In this document: in pieces, positions 23,905 through 32,687 of the stretch
Numbering within the stretch: position 1 is the stretch's first letter
Layout: each line of letters starts with the position of its first letter
DNA from: Raineya orbicola
GTDB lineage: Bacteria > Bacteroidota > Bacteroidia > Cytophagales > Thermonemataceae
Assembly (NCBI RefSeq): GCF_002843425.1
Contig: NZ_NKXO01000010.1
Coordinates: forward strand, 1-64,000
DNA length: 64,000 nucleotides
Direction of reading: 5' to 3'
The notes under the pieces: generated by a model
The model's input: only the letters and a program-made list of their open reading frames with translations
What the model was told of the DNA's origin: nothing
The model's database searches: none
Program-made: the position numbers and the translations under genes

Positions 23905-26589
23905 TTACTCTTTTACGAGCTTGAAAACGCCGCTCTTACCCTCATTGCTGATTTGCAAGATGTACAAGCCATTTGGCAATTTAGAAACATCTATGCTACG
24001 CACATCAGCAGGGTTTTGGTAAGTAGCTGTATGAACCACTCCGCCTAATGTGTTGTAGAGTTTTATTTCTACCTTACCCGCTAAATTTCTATCCAAATTG
24101 ATATGGAATTTATCTTTGGCAGGGTTAGGGAATACTACTACCGAACCTACGAGGTCATCGTTGATGGCTGTTACATCAGTACCAACCCCAAAACGAACAT
24201 TACCACCATTAGAATAACACTCGCCTACAGGGTCAAAAGCCGCCCATACGAAGTTATCTATGCCTGTGAAGCCATTTTTAGGTTCATAGACCATTTTATC
24301 CAGACCTGCGTATGGAATCTCAAGCCCGAAAGTAGCTACTTCACCACCTACCATTAGCTTACCGTGGGCAGGAGGAATAAGAATTTTTATTTTAGGGAAA
24401 TCTTTGTTTTTGGTATCGGGCTCATCGCTATACACTTCTCTAAATTCTTCTTTCCTAAACTCATAGGTCTGGTTGGCATTGACTTCGCGAAGCATTTCTT
24501 GCACTTTCGGACAAGAATTGTTGCCTACACGCTCAAAGTAGCGGACACGAGCGGCCGTCCTAAACTCTCCTATTACTGCATCTAAATCGTTATCTGCATC
24601 AATATCACCAACTTCTAATAGAGCCAAGCGGTTGCAAGCGAATGTATTGAAAGGATTATCGGCAACACTTGCTACATAGTTGCCATTATCATTTTTGTAA
24701 TAATACAGCAAAGTTCTATCAAAATCAGGACTGGCGGTAGTAGAAGGATCATTCAAATTGTTAAAAGTACCAAATAACAAGTCTAAATCGCCATCATTAT
24801 CTACATCAACTAACGTAGGGGAAATACCCTTAAAAGGTGCAGTAGTCGCCGCTAAAGTTGTATTTACGGCATTGAATGGGTTATTTGTACCAGTGAGTTC
24901 CGTAAAGCTAGCTCCATTATTTCTAAACACTCTGATAGAAGTAGCATCTCCTGCAATCAAATCAAAATCGCCATCTTTATCATAATCTATTACTTGTATT
25001 TTTGCAAAATTGAGAATATTCACAGAAGCAAAGGGATTGCTTCCCCCAGTTAGTTCAGTGAAAGAAGCATTGTTATTGTTTCTAAAATAGCGAGGTACAG
25101 ATGCATAATAATCCTTTACAACCAGGTCAGCATCGCCGTCATTATCAAAATCAACTAATTCTATTGTAGGAATGAAGGTGAGCCCATTAAGCGGTGTAAA
25201 AGCATTAGGGGCAGTTACCAGCTCAAAATTAGGTTTTTCATTACTTCCTAAATTTCTGAATAAGTAGGTATCCCCATAATAGCTAAATGTTACTGCATCT
25301 AAATCTCCGTCTGCATCTAAATCCGCAGTAGCTGTGCTTGACATATTGTATACGGCAGGAACTAACTCTTGCTCAATATCAAAATCTACATTTGTAGGAG
25401 CATTTACATCATAATCTACCAAGGTGAATACTCCACTGCCGTTGTTTTTCTTGTAGGGCAAAGTTTGAAAATATTTGTCCCCATAAATAACATCTAAATC
25501 ACCATCATTGTCAAAATCTTCAAAGGCTGGAGTGATAGCAAAGTAGTAAGGAGGTGCAAAAGTAAGAGTAGGATGAACAGTTTGTGGTCCGAATACATTA
25601 CTACCATTATTTTTATACTCATACACTCTACCGTACTTTTCGCTCACATAAGCGTCTATATCACCATCATTATCACCATCAGCAAATACTAATGATGAAT
25701 ATACAGCATAGAAGTAGGGAGGAGTAGGAGCAATAGAAACATGATTCAAAGGATTGGCAGAACCAGTTCTGGGGGTAAATACACCTGTATTGTCTTCCTC
25801 ATTTTCATAATACCTTACTATTATCTCATATTTATCGGTGTTACAACCAGAAACAAACAGGTCTAAATCACCATCTTGGTCGTTATCTAGCATTTCGCCA
25901 CGTGCTCCACCGACAAAAAGCCCCCCATAAGTATAAGCCTGCAAGAAAGGGTTAGCGGCACCACCAAAGGCAACAAAATCACCATCTACATTTTTGAAAA
26001 GAGTTACGTAGCCATAATAAAAGTCACTTGTTCCCACAAGCAAATCCATATCCCCGTCTCCATCAACATCAGCAAAAGAGGGACTGAGATAAGCATACCC
26101 TGCCAAATCTGAAGCAGAACTCTTGAAAGGACTGCGGTCATCGTCGTTACCAATAAGTGTATAAACAAGCCCCGTAGTGTCGTTTCTTTGGTAGAATAAG
26201 ATTCCACCGTTGTAAAGTCCGATAACGAGGTCCTTATCTCCGTCATTATCTAAATCTGCAAAAGTAGGATAAGTAGGAGCAGATTGAGCTACATAACCTG
26301 TTTTGGGTTCAAGGTTGATTTTCCTCTCGAAATATTTGAACTTGCCTTGTGCTAATGCATCAGGACTGGGTAAAGCTGTAAGTGCCAAAGACAAGGCTCC
26401 CGCCGAAACCGCCCATTTGAGCTGTGTTTCTAAACGTACAATCTGATTGTGTAGCTTTTTCAAACGCTGATACAGGCTTTGCTTTTTGTGAGCAGAAAGA
26501 CCTTCCTGCAAACTTTTTTCAAAACGTGCCCTGAATTTTTTGTACTTGCAAACAGCGTTTTTGTATTTTTGTGATAAAAAATGCTTCAT
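23905..26589 (-). CDS. FG-GAP/VCBS-repeat surface protein with T9SS sorting domain and very long leader
   Basis: An 894-residue secreted protein. At least ten calcium-loop motifs of the form D-x-D-x-D-G-D-x-D occur at about 50-70 residue spacing (LDNDGDKDL, VDGDGDMDL, NDQDGDLDL, DNDGDIDA, DNDGDLDV and others), the mark of an FG-GAP/VCBS beta-propeller. The C terminus (VFPNPAKDKFHINLD...LPNGLYILQI...GVFKLVKE) is a type A T9SS sorting domain, so it crosses the outer membrane by T9SS. The start at 26589 gives an unusual N terminus: about 60 strongly basic residues predicted as a helical hairpin (KKQSLYQRLKKLHNQIVRLE) before the hydrophobic signal core VSAGALSLALTALPSPDALAQ. Role outside the cell: probably adhesion or calcium-dependent binding (inference). 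Confidence 0.92.
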   Translation of the reverse strand: MKHFLSQKYKNAVCKYKKFRARFEKSLQEGLSAHKKQSLYQRLKKLHNQIVRLETQLKWAVSAGALSLALTALPSPDALAQGKFKYFERKINLEPKTGYVAQSAPTYPTFADLDNDGDKDLVIGLYNGGILFYQRNDTTGLVYTLIGNDDDRSPFKSSASDLAGYAYLSPSFADVDGDGDMDLLVGTSDFYYGYVTLFKNVDGDFVAFGGAANPFLQAYTYGGLFVGGARGEMLDNDQDGDLDLFVSGCNTDKYEIIVRYYENEEDNTGVFTPRTGSANPLNHVSIAPTPPYFYAVYSSLVFADGDNDGDIDAYVSEKYGRVYEYKNNGSNVFGPQTVHPTLTFAPPYYFAITPAFEDFDNDGDLDVIYGDKYFQTLPYKKNNGSGVFTLVDYDVNAPTNVDFDIEQELVPAVYNMSSTATADLDADGDLDAVTFSYYGDTYLFRNLGSNEKPNFELVTAPNAFTPLNGLTFIPTIELVDFDNDGDADLVVKDYYASVPRYFRNNNNASFTELTGGSNPFASVNILNFAKIQVIDYDKDGDFDLIAGDATSIRVFRNNGASFTELTGTNNPFNAVNTTLAATTAPFKGISPTLVDVDNDGDLDLLFGTFNNLNDPSTTASPDFDRTLLYYYKNDNGNYVASVADNPFNTFACNRLALLEVGDIDADNDLDAVIGEFRTAARVRYFERVGNNSCPKVQEMLREVNANQTYEFRKEEFREVYSDEPDTKNKDFPKIKILIPPAHGKLMVGGEVATFGLEIPYAGLDKMVYEPKNGFTGIDNFVWAAFDPVGECYSNGGNVRFGVGTDVTAINDDLVGSVVVFPNPAKDKFHINLDRNLAGKVEIKLYNTLGGVVHTATYQNPADVRSIDVSKLPNGLYILQISNEGKSGVFKLVKE

Positions 26590-26714
26590 AATTTTTCGCC
26601 GTTTTATGGTTAAATTGTGGTTTCTTAAAATTGAGGTGTAAATTATTACATTTTTTTTGATTTGCCAAATTTTTTTTTGTTTTTTTGAAAAAAACTTTCT
26701 CAAAACCTTTCATT

Positions 26715-27632
26715 ATGAGCTACAATTACAATGTATATCGGAACTTGAGTACCCAAGAAGTTATTCAGAAATTTGAGCCTTATACTTTTCCAAGTTTCAG
26801 ACAAAAAAGCAAAGTAAGAAACCTGAAAGAACCTTTTTTCGTAGTAGAAGCCACCTATAATGGTGAAAAAGTTGGATTGGCAGTATTAGAACTTTTACAC
26901 AACCAACCACACAGCCTAATGAAAATATTAAGTCTTTGGGTAAAAGAAGAGCATCGCAGGCGTGGTATCGCTTCGCAGATTTTAAGAGTTGCAGAAAAAA
27001 TTGCTCTCAATAATCAAATAAATTATTTGAATATCATTTTCCAAAACAATTGGGAGAGCTTTAAGTGGATGCCCACACTTTTGCAGAAACTCGCTTGGAA
27101 CAAACCTGAAAAAAGAACCATACTCGTAAAATTAGCTTACAAGCAGGTTTGTGATTTGCCTTGGTTCCAAATCAAAGATTTTCCTGCAAACTTTTATGTA
27201 ACTAAATGGGTAGAACTTACTGAAACAGAATTAAATTACATCAAACGAAAAAAAGTATCCGAAAACTGGTACCCTGATGAGCTTTCACCTTTTCAATTAC
27301 CTGATTTATTAGTAGCAGAAGGTAGTTTTGTTTTGAGATACAACGAAAAAATAGTCGGCTGGATTATAATACATAAAATTGGTGAGCAACAAGTGCAAGT
27401 TACGTCTTATTTTGTTGATAAAGATTATAGAGGGACAAAAGCTAGTATTGCTTTAATTGTTCAAGCTGTTGAAAAAATTGTTAAGCAAAATTTATCAAAG
27501 GAGTTTATTTTTATGGTTTCTGCTGATAACAAGGAAATGTTGAGCTTATCTAAAAAAATCGCAGGCGAGCACAACACAGGAGCTTTCACAGAGGTATGGG
27601 TAGGGCAGAAATGGTTGCAAGGTCAGATATGA
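26715..27632 (+). CDS. GNAT-family acetyltransferase with two GNAT-like halves
   Basis: A 305-residue soluble protein. The N-terminal half carries the acetyl-CoA-binding segment LWVKEEHRRRGIASQILRVAEK, the Q/R-x-x-G-x-A signature of GNAT enzymes. The C-terminal half has a second, degenerate GNAT fold (WIIIHKIGEQQVQVTSYFVDKDYRGTKAS). Only the first site looks competent. The ATG at 26715 is preferred over 26685, which overlaps the T-rich leader. It runs convergently into mgtE and the two coding regions overlap by ten bases (27623-27632). The substrate is unknown. Confidence 0.82.
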   Translation: MSYNYNVYRNLSTQEVIQKFEPYTFPSFRQKSKVRNLKEPFFVVEATYNGEKVGLAVLELLHNQPHSLMKILSLWVKEEHRRRGIASQILRVAEKIALNNQINYLNIIFQNNWESFKWMPTLLQKLAWNKPEKRTILVKLAYKQVCDLPWFQIKDFPANFYVTKWVELTETELNYIKRKKVSENWYPDELSPFQLPDLLVAEGSFVLRYNEKIVGWIIIHKIGEQQVQVTSYFVDKDYRGTKASIALIVQAVEKIVKQNLSKEFIFMVSADNKEMLSLSKKIAGEHNTGAFTEVWVGQKWLQGQI

Positions 27633-28996
27633 TAAATGAGCCGAGCTACCGAAAAATACACCGCCAAGCCAATGAGGTCATTAGCCGTAGTGATGAAAGG
27701 TCCTGCGGCTAATGCAGGATTAAAGCCTAAACGATTTAGCACCAGAGGCGTAAGCGTACCTGTGAAAGAAGCGAGCAAAATCACCGAAAACAAAGCCGCC
27801 GATACTACGATGGCTACTTTTATTTCATAACCAAAAATTAGGCAAAACAAAAGCACCAAAATTCCTAAAATCGTACCATTCAAAAGAGCGATTAAAAGCA
27901 CCTTAAAAAGCCTCTGAAAAGTGCTTAATTCAAAAACAGATTTGTGAGCCAAACTTTGTAAAATCACCGAAGAAGACTGAATACCTACATTTCCCCCTGT
28001 ACCTGCAATCAGTGTAGTGAAATTGGCGAGTACAGATACTAATAAAATCACAGGTTGCCCAAGCATATCCGTAACCGAGGCGGCAAGCATTCCTCCTGCC
28101 ATTCCGATAATAAGCCAAGGCAAACGAGCCTTTACGGATTGCCATACACTATCATCTTCTTCGGTATCCCCCGAAAGCCCCGACATAGCTTGTCTTTCGG
28201 CATCGGCTCTCTCCTGAATTACATCAACAATATCATCAATTGTAATACGTCCCAAGAGTTTTCCTTGCACATTCACCACAGGAATAGCTTCTAAATCATA
28301 TTTTTGCATTATCTCAACAACCTCGTCTTGCGTACGATAACTTTCTACTGCTACAATATCTTCATCTTCGTAAATATCAGCAATGAGCGTATCATCGCTA
28401 CTCAAAATAATTTTTTTCAGAGAAACTCTACCCTTCAAAATGTTTTTATCATCTACTACATAAATGGAATACACTTTTTCCACTTTTTCGGCCTGTCGGC
28501 GGATTTCTTCAATGCACTGCTTGATGTTCCAATTGATATTCGCCTTGATAAGCTCTTTTGCCATTAGTGCTCCCGCCGTGCCTTCCTCATAAGGTAAAAG
28601 ATGAATGATGTTACGAGCTTTTTGGCGGTCTCGTAATGTGGCAATTACTTCCTCACGCACCTGAATATCCAACTCTTTGAGAATATCCACGGCATCATCA
28701 GAATCCATCAGATTGATGTACTCAGCCAGTTTTTCATAAGAAAGTTTTTTGAAAAAATCTTTGCGAATATCCTCGTCAAGTTCGCTTAAAACCTCCGAGG
28801 CTACTTCTACACTTAAATTTTCAAGCAAGAAATGAGCCTCTTCCTCTTGCAGTTCATACACCAAAGCGGCAATATCGGCAGGGTGCAATTCGTCCTCTAT
28901 TTTGCTTTTGATAAAAGCAACATCAAGATTTTCAATGGCATTTTGTAGCTCCTCTAAAAGTTCTTTGCTGAGCGTAGAAGGGAGATTTTCTTGCAT
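27623..28996 (-). CDS. mgtE: Magnesium transporter MgtE
   Basis: MgtE is a dimeric, gated Mg2+ channel of the inner membrane. The 457-residue protein from ATG 28996 (MQENLPSTLSKELL) has the family order: MgtE N superhelical domain with the Asp/Glu-rich LHPADIAALVYELQEEEA, two CBS domains (about 140-265; AIPVVNVQGKLLGRITIDDIVDVI), a connecting helix, then five membrane helices with FTTLIAGTGGNVGIQSSSVILQSLA. Start 29137 would add a long unsupported segment. In the family, Mg2+ binding to the N and CBS domains closes the pore. It overlaps the convergent acetyltransferase gene by ten bases. Confidence 0.95.
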   Translation of the reverse strand: MQENLPSTLSKELLEELQNAIENLDVAFIKSKIEDELHPADIAALVYELQEEEAHFLLENLSVEVASEVLSELDEDIRKDFFKKLSYEKLAEYINLMDSDDAVDILKELDIQVREEVIATLRDRQKARNIIHLLPYEEGTAGALMAKELIKANINWNIKQCIEEIRRQAEKVEKVYSIYVVDDKNILKGRVSLKKIILSSDDTLIADIYEDEDIVAVESYRTQDEVVEIMQKYDLEAIPVVNVQGKLLGRITIDDIVDVIQERADAERQAMSGLSGDTEEDDSVWQSVKARLPWLIIGMAGGMLAASVTDMLGQPVILLVSVLANFTTLIAGTGGNVGIQSSSVILQSLAHKSVFELSTFQRLFKVLLIALLNGTILGILVLLFCLIFGYEIKVAIVVSAALFSVILLASFTGTLTPLVLNRLGFNPALAAGPFITTANDLIGLAVYFSVARLIYHI

Positions 28997-29172
28997 AGTG
29001 GTATATTTCAAAAGCAAGGCAATTTCTGAAAAAAAGTTTTCAGTAGCAAGAAAAAATAAATTGAGAATAAAATAATGAGGTAAAATCCTGCTGTTGGCTT
29101 GTGAGTAAATTTTGTATTGTTTTCGTAAGAATTTCAAATAAAACTCTTAAATTTGCTCAAAACACTTTATCT

Positions 29173-30528
29173 ATGAAACATTTGCGTTTTTTATTCTGGA
29201 TATTTGTAGGATTTGGGTTATTTTCTTGTCGCCCACGAACCGAGATTTATCAAGTAGGAACTGATATTCGGGATAGCGTGTATATTTATTCCAAAGAGTT
29301 GTACCTTTGGACAGATAATTTGCCCGATATTTTCACTTTTAAGCCCAAAAATTACGCCTCGCCCGAAGAGGTAATTCTATCAGTCAGAACGTTTAGTCCT
29401 GTAATTGGTGGCAAGCGTGCCGATAGATTTTCCTTCGTTTCTCGGAAAATAGACTGGGACAATGCCTCCGCAGGCAACCGAGTAGATTATGGTTGTGGGT
29501 ATCGCTTCCTTACGCCCAATGATTTACGCATTTCTTTTGTATATGCCAATTCGGCGGCGGGTAAAAAAGGTATTCAGCGAGGTTGGCGTTTGCTAAAAGT
29601 GAATAATATCGTGCCTGATACTTCAGCAAGTACCATTAACCAACTCAATGAGGCTCTTTTTGCAAGCAATAGCGTAACCATTCAGTTTCAAAAACCCAAC
29701 AATACCACAGAAACAATTACGCTTACGCCTGAAAATTATTCGGCTAACTTTGTTTTGCACAAGCAAGTCGTAAATACAAGCGGAAAAAAAATTGCCTATT
29801 TGGTACTAAATGGCTTTTTAGGAGCAAACAACGGCAAAGCTACCGAAACAGAACTCAACCAAACTTTTGATTTCTTTGCCAGTGCTGGTGCTGATGAATT
29901 AGTAGTAGATTTGCGTTACAATACAGGCGGTTATGTTTATTTGGCACATCATCTTTGCAATCTTATTGCTCCTGCCTCTGCCAATGGACAAATAATGCTT
30001 CAAGAACGTTGGAATGAACGCTACAAAAATTTTAATGCTACTACCAAATTCAACAATCCTACCCCTAAACTGAATTTGAGTAGAGTAGTGTTTATCACGA
30101 CAGGTTCAACGGCTTCGGCAAGCGAGCTGGTTATCAATGCCTTAAAACCTTATATGGAAGTGAAAATTATCGGTAGAGCCACTTCGGGCAAACCTGTAGG
30201 CTTTCCTGTGGTACCTATCATTATGGATAAAAGCAATGCAGCGGCAAATTATGTAGTAGCTCCCGTAGCGTTTCAGTCCTTTAACGCTAATGGTTTTGGC
30301 GATTATTTTGATGGATTACAGCCCGATAAAATTCAAATTGATGATGTAAGCCGAAATTTTGGCGATACCCAAGAAGCCTGTTTGCAAGACGCTATCACGT
30401 ATCTTACTACGGGCATTCTGCAAAGAACTATGAGTTCTGAAAAGATTTTACAACAACCCACTAATGCCAACCATAAACTTCAAAAAGAAGATTGGGGGGC
30501 ATTCAAGTATATGCAATCCTTCAAATAA
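29173..30528 (+). CDS. S41-family C-terminal processing peptidase, lipoprotein
   Basis: A 451-residue tail-specific-protease homologue. From ATG 29173 there is a lipoprotein signal peptide (LRFLFWIFVGFGLFSC; Cys20). A PDZ-like region lies at about 110-180 (YANSAAGKKGIQRGWRLLKVNN), followed by the S41 core: VDLRYNTGGYVYLAHHL, FITTGSTASASELVINALKPY with the catalytic Ser, and IIGRATSGKPVGFP with the Lys expected to complete the dyad. Such enzymes cleave envelope proteins from the C terminus. A TAAATTTG at 29148-29155 could be the -7 element. The HEPN/MNT pair begins four bases after its stop. Confidence 0.9.
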   Translation: MKHLRFLFWIFVGFGLFSCRPRTEIYQVGTDIRDSVYIYSKELYLWTDNLPDIFTFKPKNYASPEEVILSVRTFSPVIGGKRADRFSFVSRKIDWDNASAGNRVDYGCGYRFLTPNDLRISFVYANSAAGKKGIQRGWRLLKVNNIVPDTSASTINQLNEALFASNSVTIQFQKPNNTTETITLTPENYSANFVLHKQVVNTSGKKIAYLVLNGFLGANNGKATETELNQTFDFFASAGADELVVDLRYNTGGYVYLAHHLCNLIAPASANGQIMLQERWNERYKNFNATTKFNNPTPKLNLSRVVFITTGSTASASELVINALKPYMEVKIIGRATSGKPVGFPVVPIIMDKSNAAANYVVAPVAFQSFNANGFGDYFDGLQPDKIQIDDVSRNFGDTQEACLQDAITYLTTGILQRTMSSEKILQQPTNANHKLQKEDWGAFKYMQSFK

Positions 30529-30531
30529 TGT

Positions 30532-30936
30532 ATGGGTTACGAAGATAAATGGAAATATAAATTACAAAATTTCAGCAAAGCAGTCGCTCTTTTGCAAGAA
30601 ATAAAGTTTTTAGATGTTTCTAAACTATCCTTGTTAGAAAAGGAAGGCATTATTCAACGTTTTGAATTTACCATAGAACTTGCTTGGAAAACACTCAAAG
30701 AAAGAATGGAGTTTGAAGGAGTGATATTAGATAAAATTTCTCCTAAAATGGTTCTGAAAACGGCTTTCCATTACAAATATATTGATGCGATTGATGAGTG
30801 GCTCGCAATGATTGATTTTCGTAATGCTATTAGTCATACTTACAATTTTGCTCTTTCTGAACAAGTTATTGCAAATATTCAGAATAAATTTGTAGATTTA
30901 CTTGCAGATTTGTTTGAAAAGCTAAAACAAGAATGA
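30532..30936 (+). CDS. HEPN-domain protein, HI0074/HepT-like (type VII toxin candidate)
   Basis: A 134-residue all-helical protein of the nucleotidyltransferase substrate-binding (HI0074) family. The segment DFRNAISHTYNF carries Arg97, His102 and Tyr104 in the spacing R-x4-H-x-Y that defines HEPN RNases of HepT type. In the studied HepT/MntA pairs, HepT is an RNase toxin and the Tyr is AMPylated by the partner nucleotidyltransferase to switch it off. That activity is known for the family, not shown here. Its stop overlaps the start of the nucleotidyltransferase gene by four bases (30933-30936). Confidence 0.9.
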   Translation: MGYEDKWKYKLQNFSKAVALLQEIKFLDVSKLSLLEKEGIIQRFEFTIELAWKTLKERMEFEGVILDKISPKMVLKTAFHYKYIDAIDEWLAMIDFRNAISHTYNFALSEQVIANIQNKFVDLLADLFEKLKQE

Positions 30937-31241
30937 TAGCGGGTATTAGTCAGAAACACTGGGATATTCTGCTGAAAATCTTTGAAAAATACCCCAATAT
31001 CAAAGAAGTAATTCTTTATGGTTCAAGAGCCAAAGGCACACAAAATGAACGAAGCGATGTAGATTTAGTGCTTAAAAATAGTTGTGTTTCTTACAGAGAA
31101 CTTGCAAAACTGATTGCGGAAATTAACGAGAGCAACTTTCCTTATTTGGTAGATATGCAGATTTTTGAACAAATTCAAAATCAAAGACTTTTGGAAGAAA
31201 TTGAAATGTACGGAAAACCCATTTACCCAAAAAAGAATTAA
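30933..31241 (+). CDS. Minimal nucleotidyltransferase, MntA/HI0073-like (type VII antitoxin candidate)
   Basis: A 102-residue minimal nucleotidyltransferase. The active-site pattern GSRAKGTQNERSDVD fits G-S-x10-D-x-D exactly (Gly30, Ser31, Asp42, Asp44). A further acidic residue is expected in YLVDMQIFE. MntA enzymes transfer AMP to the partner HEPN protein and so neutralise it. It is translationally coupled to the HEPN gene upstream, the usual pair order. The next gene begins 11 bases later. Confidence 0.92.
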   Translation: MIAGISQKHWDILLKIFEKYPNIKEVILYGSRAKGTQNERSDVDLVLKNSCVSYRELAKLIAEINESNFPYLVDMQIFEQIQNQRLLEEIEMYGKPIYPKKN

Positions 31242-31252
31242 ATTTAACTTTT

Positions 31253-31855
31253 ATGGAAGTCAATAAAGCAGATGTAGATTTTTTGCAAGATAAAATTACG
31301 GCAATTCGGTTTGAGCTTACGCCGTATATGCAATCACGAAACTTGGTATTCAATGCCGAGCAAATGTTGGAACTTTTGGTGGCTTTGCCCGTAGTGATAG
31401 GAGTAAATTTAGACCACCAGATAGATTTTTTTGAAGAAAGAGTACTTGACCACGCCGCCAAAGTGGCTTCGCAATTTTACAACGAACAACTCAACGAAGA
31501 TACCCACGCTCTTTTCAAACGTATTGCCGAACCAGATAATACAATGAACGATAGTGTTTTCGTGCAAGATTTCAAACACGAAATGCGTTTTATGATTACC
31601 AGTTTTGCTACTTATCAGGAGCATTGGCTCAAAGCCTTGCAATATCTGTGGGAACTTGAACCTTTGCTCAAAAAGTACAATCCTTTTTTCAAACCGCTAC
31701 GCAAAAGTTTTGTAGAAACAATGTATATGATTTTGCTTTCCAATAGCGGAGATGATAAAATTGAAACCGAACAGATGAATAAAGTTCTTGCCCAATTAGG
31801 TATTCAGGTTGATGATGCCGAATTTGAGCAAATCAAACAATCAGTAGCCAAATAA
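31253..31855 (+). CDS. Hypothetical helical protein
   Basis: A 200-residue soluble, acidic, mostly helical protein that I do not recognise. There is no signal peptide or membrane segment. It has no obvious catalytic motif; notable stretches are LVALPVVIGVNLDHQIDFFEERV and a C-terminal EF-hand-like pair of helices (SNSGDDKIETEQMNKVLAQLGIQVDDAEFEQI). It begins 11 bases after the nucleotidyltransferase gene and may be co-transcribed with the HEPN/MNT pair, but nothing in its sequence links it to toxin-antitoxin function. Confidence 0.75.
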   Translation: MEVNKADVDFLQDKITAIRFELTPYMQSRNLVFNAEQMLELLVALPVVIGVNLDHQIDFFEERVLDHAAKVASQFYNEQLNEDTHALFKRIAEPDNTMNDSVFVQDFKHEMRFMITSFATYQEHWLKALQYLWELEPLLKKYNPFFKPLRKSFVETMYMILLSNSGDDKIETEQMNKVLAQLGIQVDDAEFEQIKQSVAK

Positions 31856-31938
31856 GACACAACCCCCTTTCACAATTTGAATTCTTTGCTTGCAAAAACT
31901 TCAAAATTTGACTTTTTTTGCAAGCAATTTTTTTACCT

Positions 31939-32682
31939 ATGTATAAAAATCAGAAAGTAGTTGTTGTATTACCCGCTTACAATGCTTCCAAAACCTTGAA
32001 ACAAACCTACGAGGAAATCCCCTTTGATTTGGTTGATGAAGTGGTTTTGGTTGATGATGCTAGTAAAGATAACACCGTGCAAGTAGCTCAAAATTTAGGT
32101 ATTAAACATATTATCGTTCACGAAAAAAATAAAGGCTACGGCGGTAATCAGAAATCTTGCTATAAAAAGGCATTAGAACTCGGTGCTGATATTGTCATTA
32201 TGCTCCACCCCGACTACCAATACACGCCCAAGCTACTGACAGCAATGATTTCTATTATCGGAAATGGCTTGTACCCTGTGGTATTTGGTTCTCGCATACT
32301 TGGCAAAGGTGCTTTGAAAGGCGGAATGCCTCTGTATAAATACATCGCCAACCGAATCCTTACTTTTACACAAAACTTGCTAATGAACCAAAAACTATCT
32401 GAATACCATACAGGATACAGAGCTTTTTCAGCAGAGGTACTCAAAAAATTAGATTTTTCGCACAACTCTGATGATTTTGTGTTTGACAACGAAATGATTG
32501 CCCAAATCTTTTGGCACAACTTTGAAATTGCCGAAGTTACTTGCCCCACAAAGTACTTCAAAGAGGCATCTTCAATCAATTTCCGCCGAAGTGTAAAATA
32601 TGGCTTTGGCGTTTTGGGAGTTTCGCTCAAATATCGCCTATGCAAATGGGGACTGATGAAATGGAAAGTACTTCAAAACTAA
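31939..32682 (+). CDS. Family 2 glycosyltransferase (dolichol-phosphate-sugar synthase-like)
   Basis: A 247-residue cytosolic or membrane-associated GT-A glycosyltransferase. It opens with VVVVLPAYNASKTLKQTYEEI, has the acidic nucleotide-sugar motif VDDASKDNT (residues 36-44) and IMLHPDYQY in place of the usual D-x-D, and the acceptor-side GYRAFS segment. There are no C-terminal membrane helices, so it resembles the short DPM1-like branch that transfers a sugar to polyprenyl phosphate. ATG 31939 matches the family start. The S51 peptidase gene follows six bases after its stop. Confidence 0.9.
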   Translation: MYKNQKVVVVLPAYNASKTLKQTYEEIPFDLVDEVVLVDDASKDNTVQVAQNLGIKHIIVHEKNKGYGGNQKSCYKKALELGADIVIMLHPDYQYTPKLLTAMISIIGNGLYPVVFGSRILGKGALKGGMPLYKYIANRILTFTQNLLMNQKLSEYHTGYRAFSAEVLKKLDFSHNSDDFVFDNEMIAQIFWHNFEIAEVTCPTKYFKEASSINFRRSVKYGFGVLGVSLKYRLCKWGLMKWKVLQN

Positions 32683-32687
32683 TTTTT

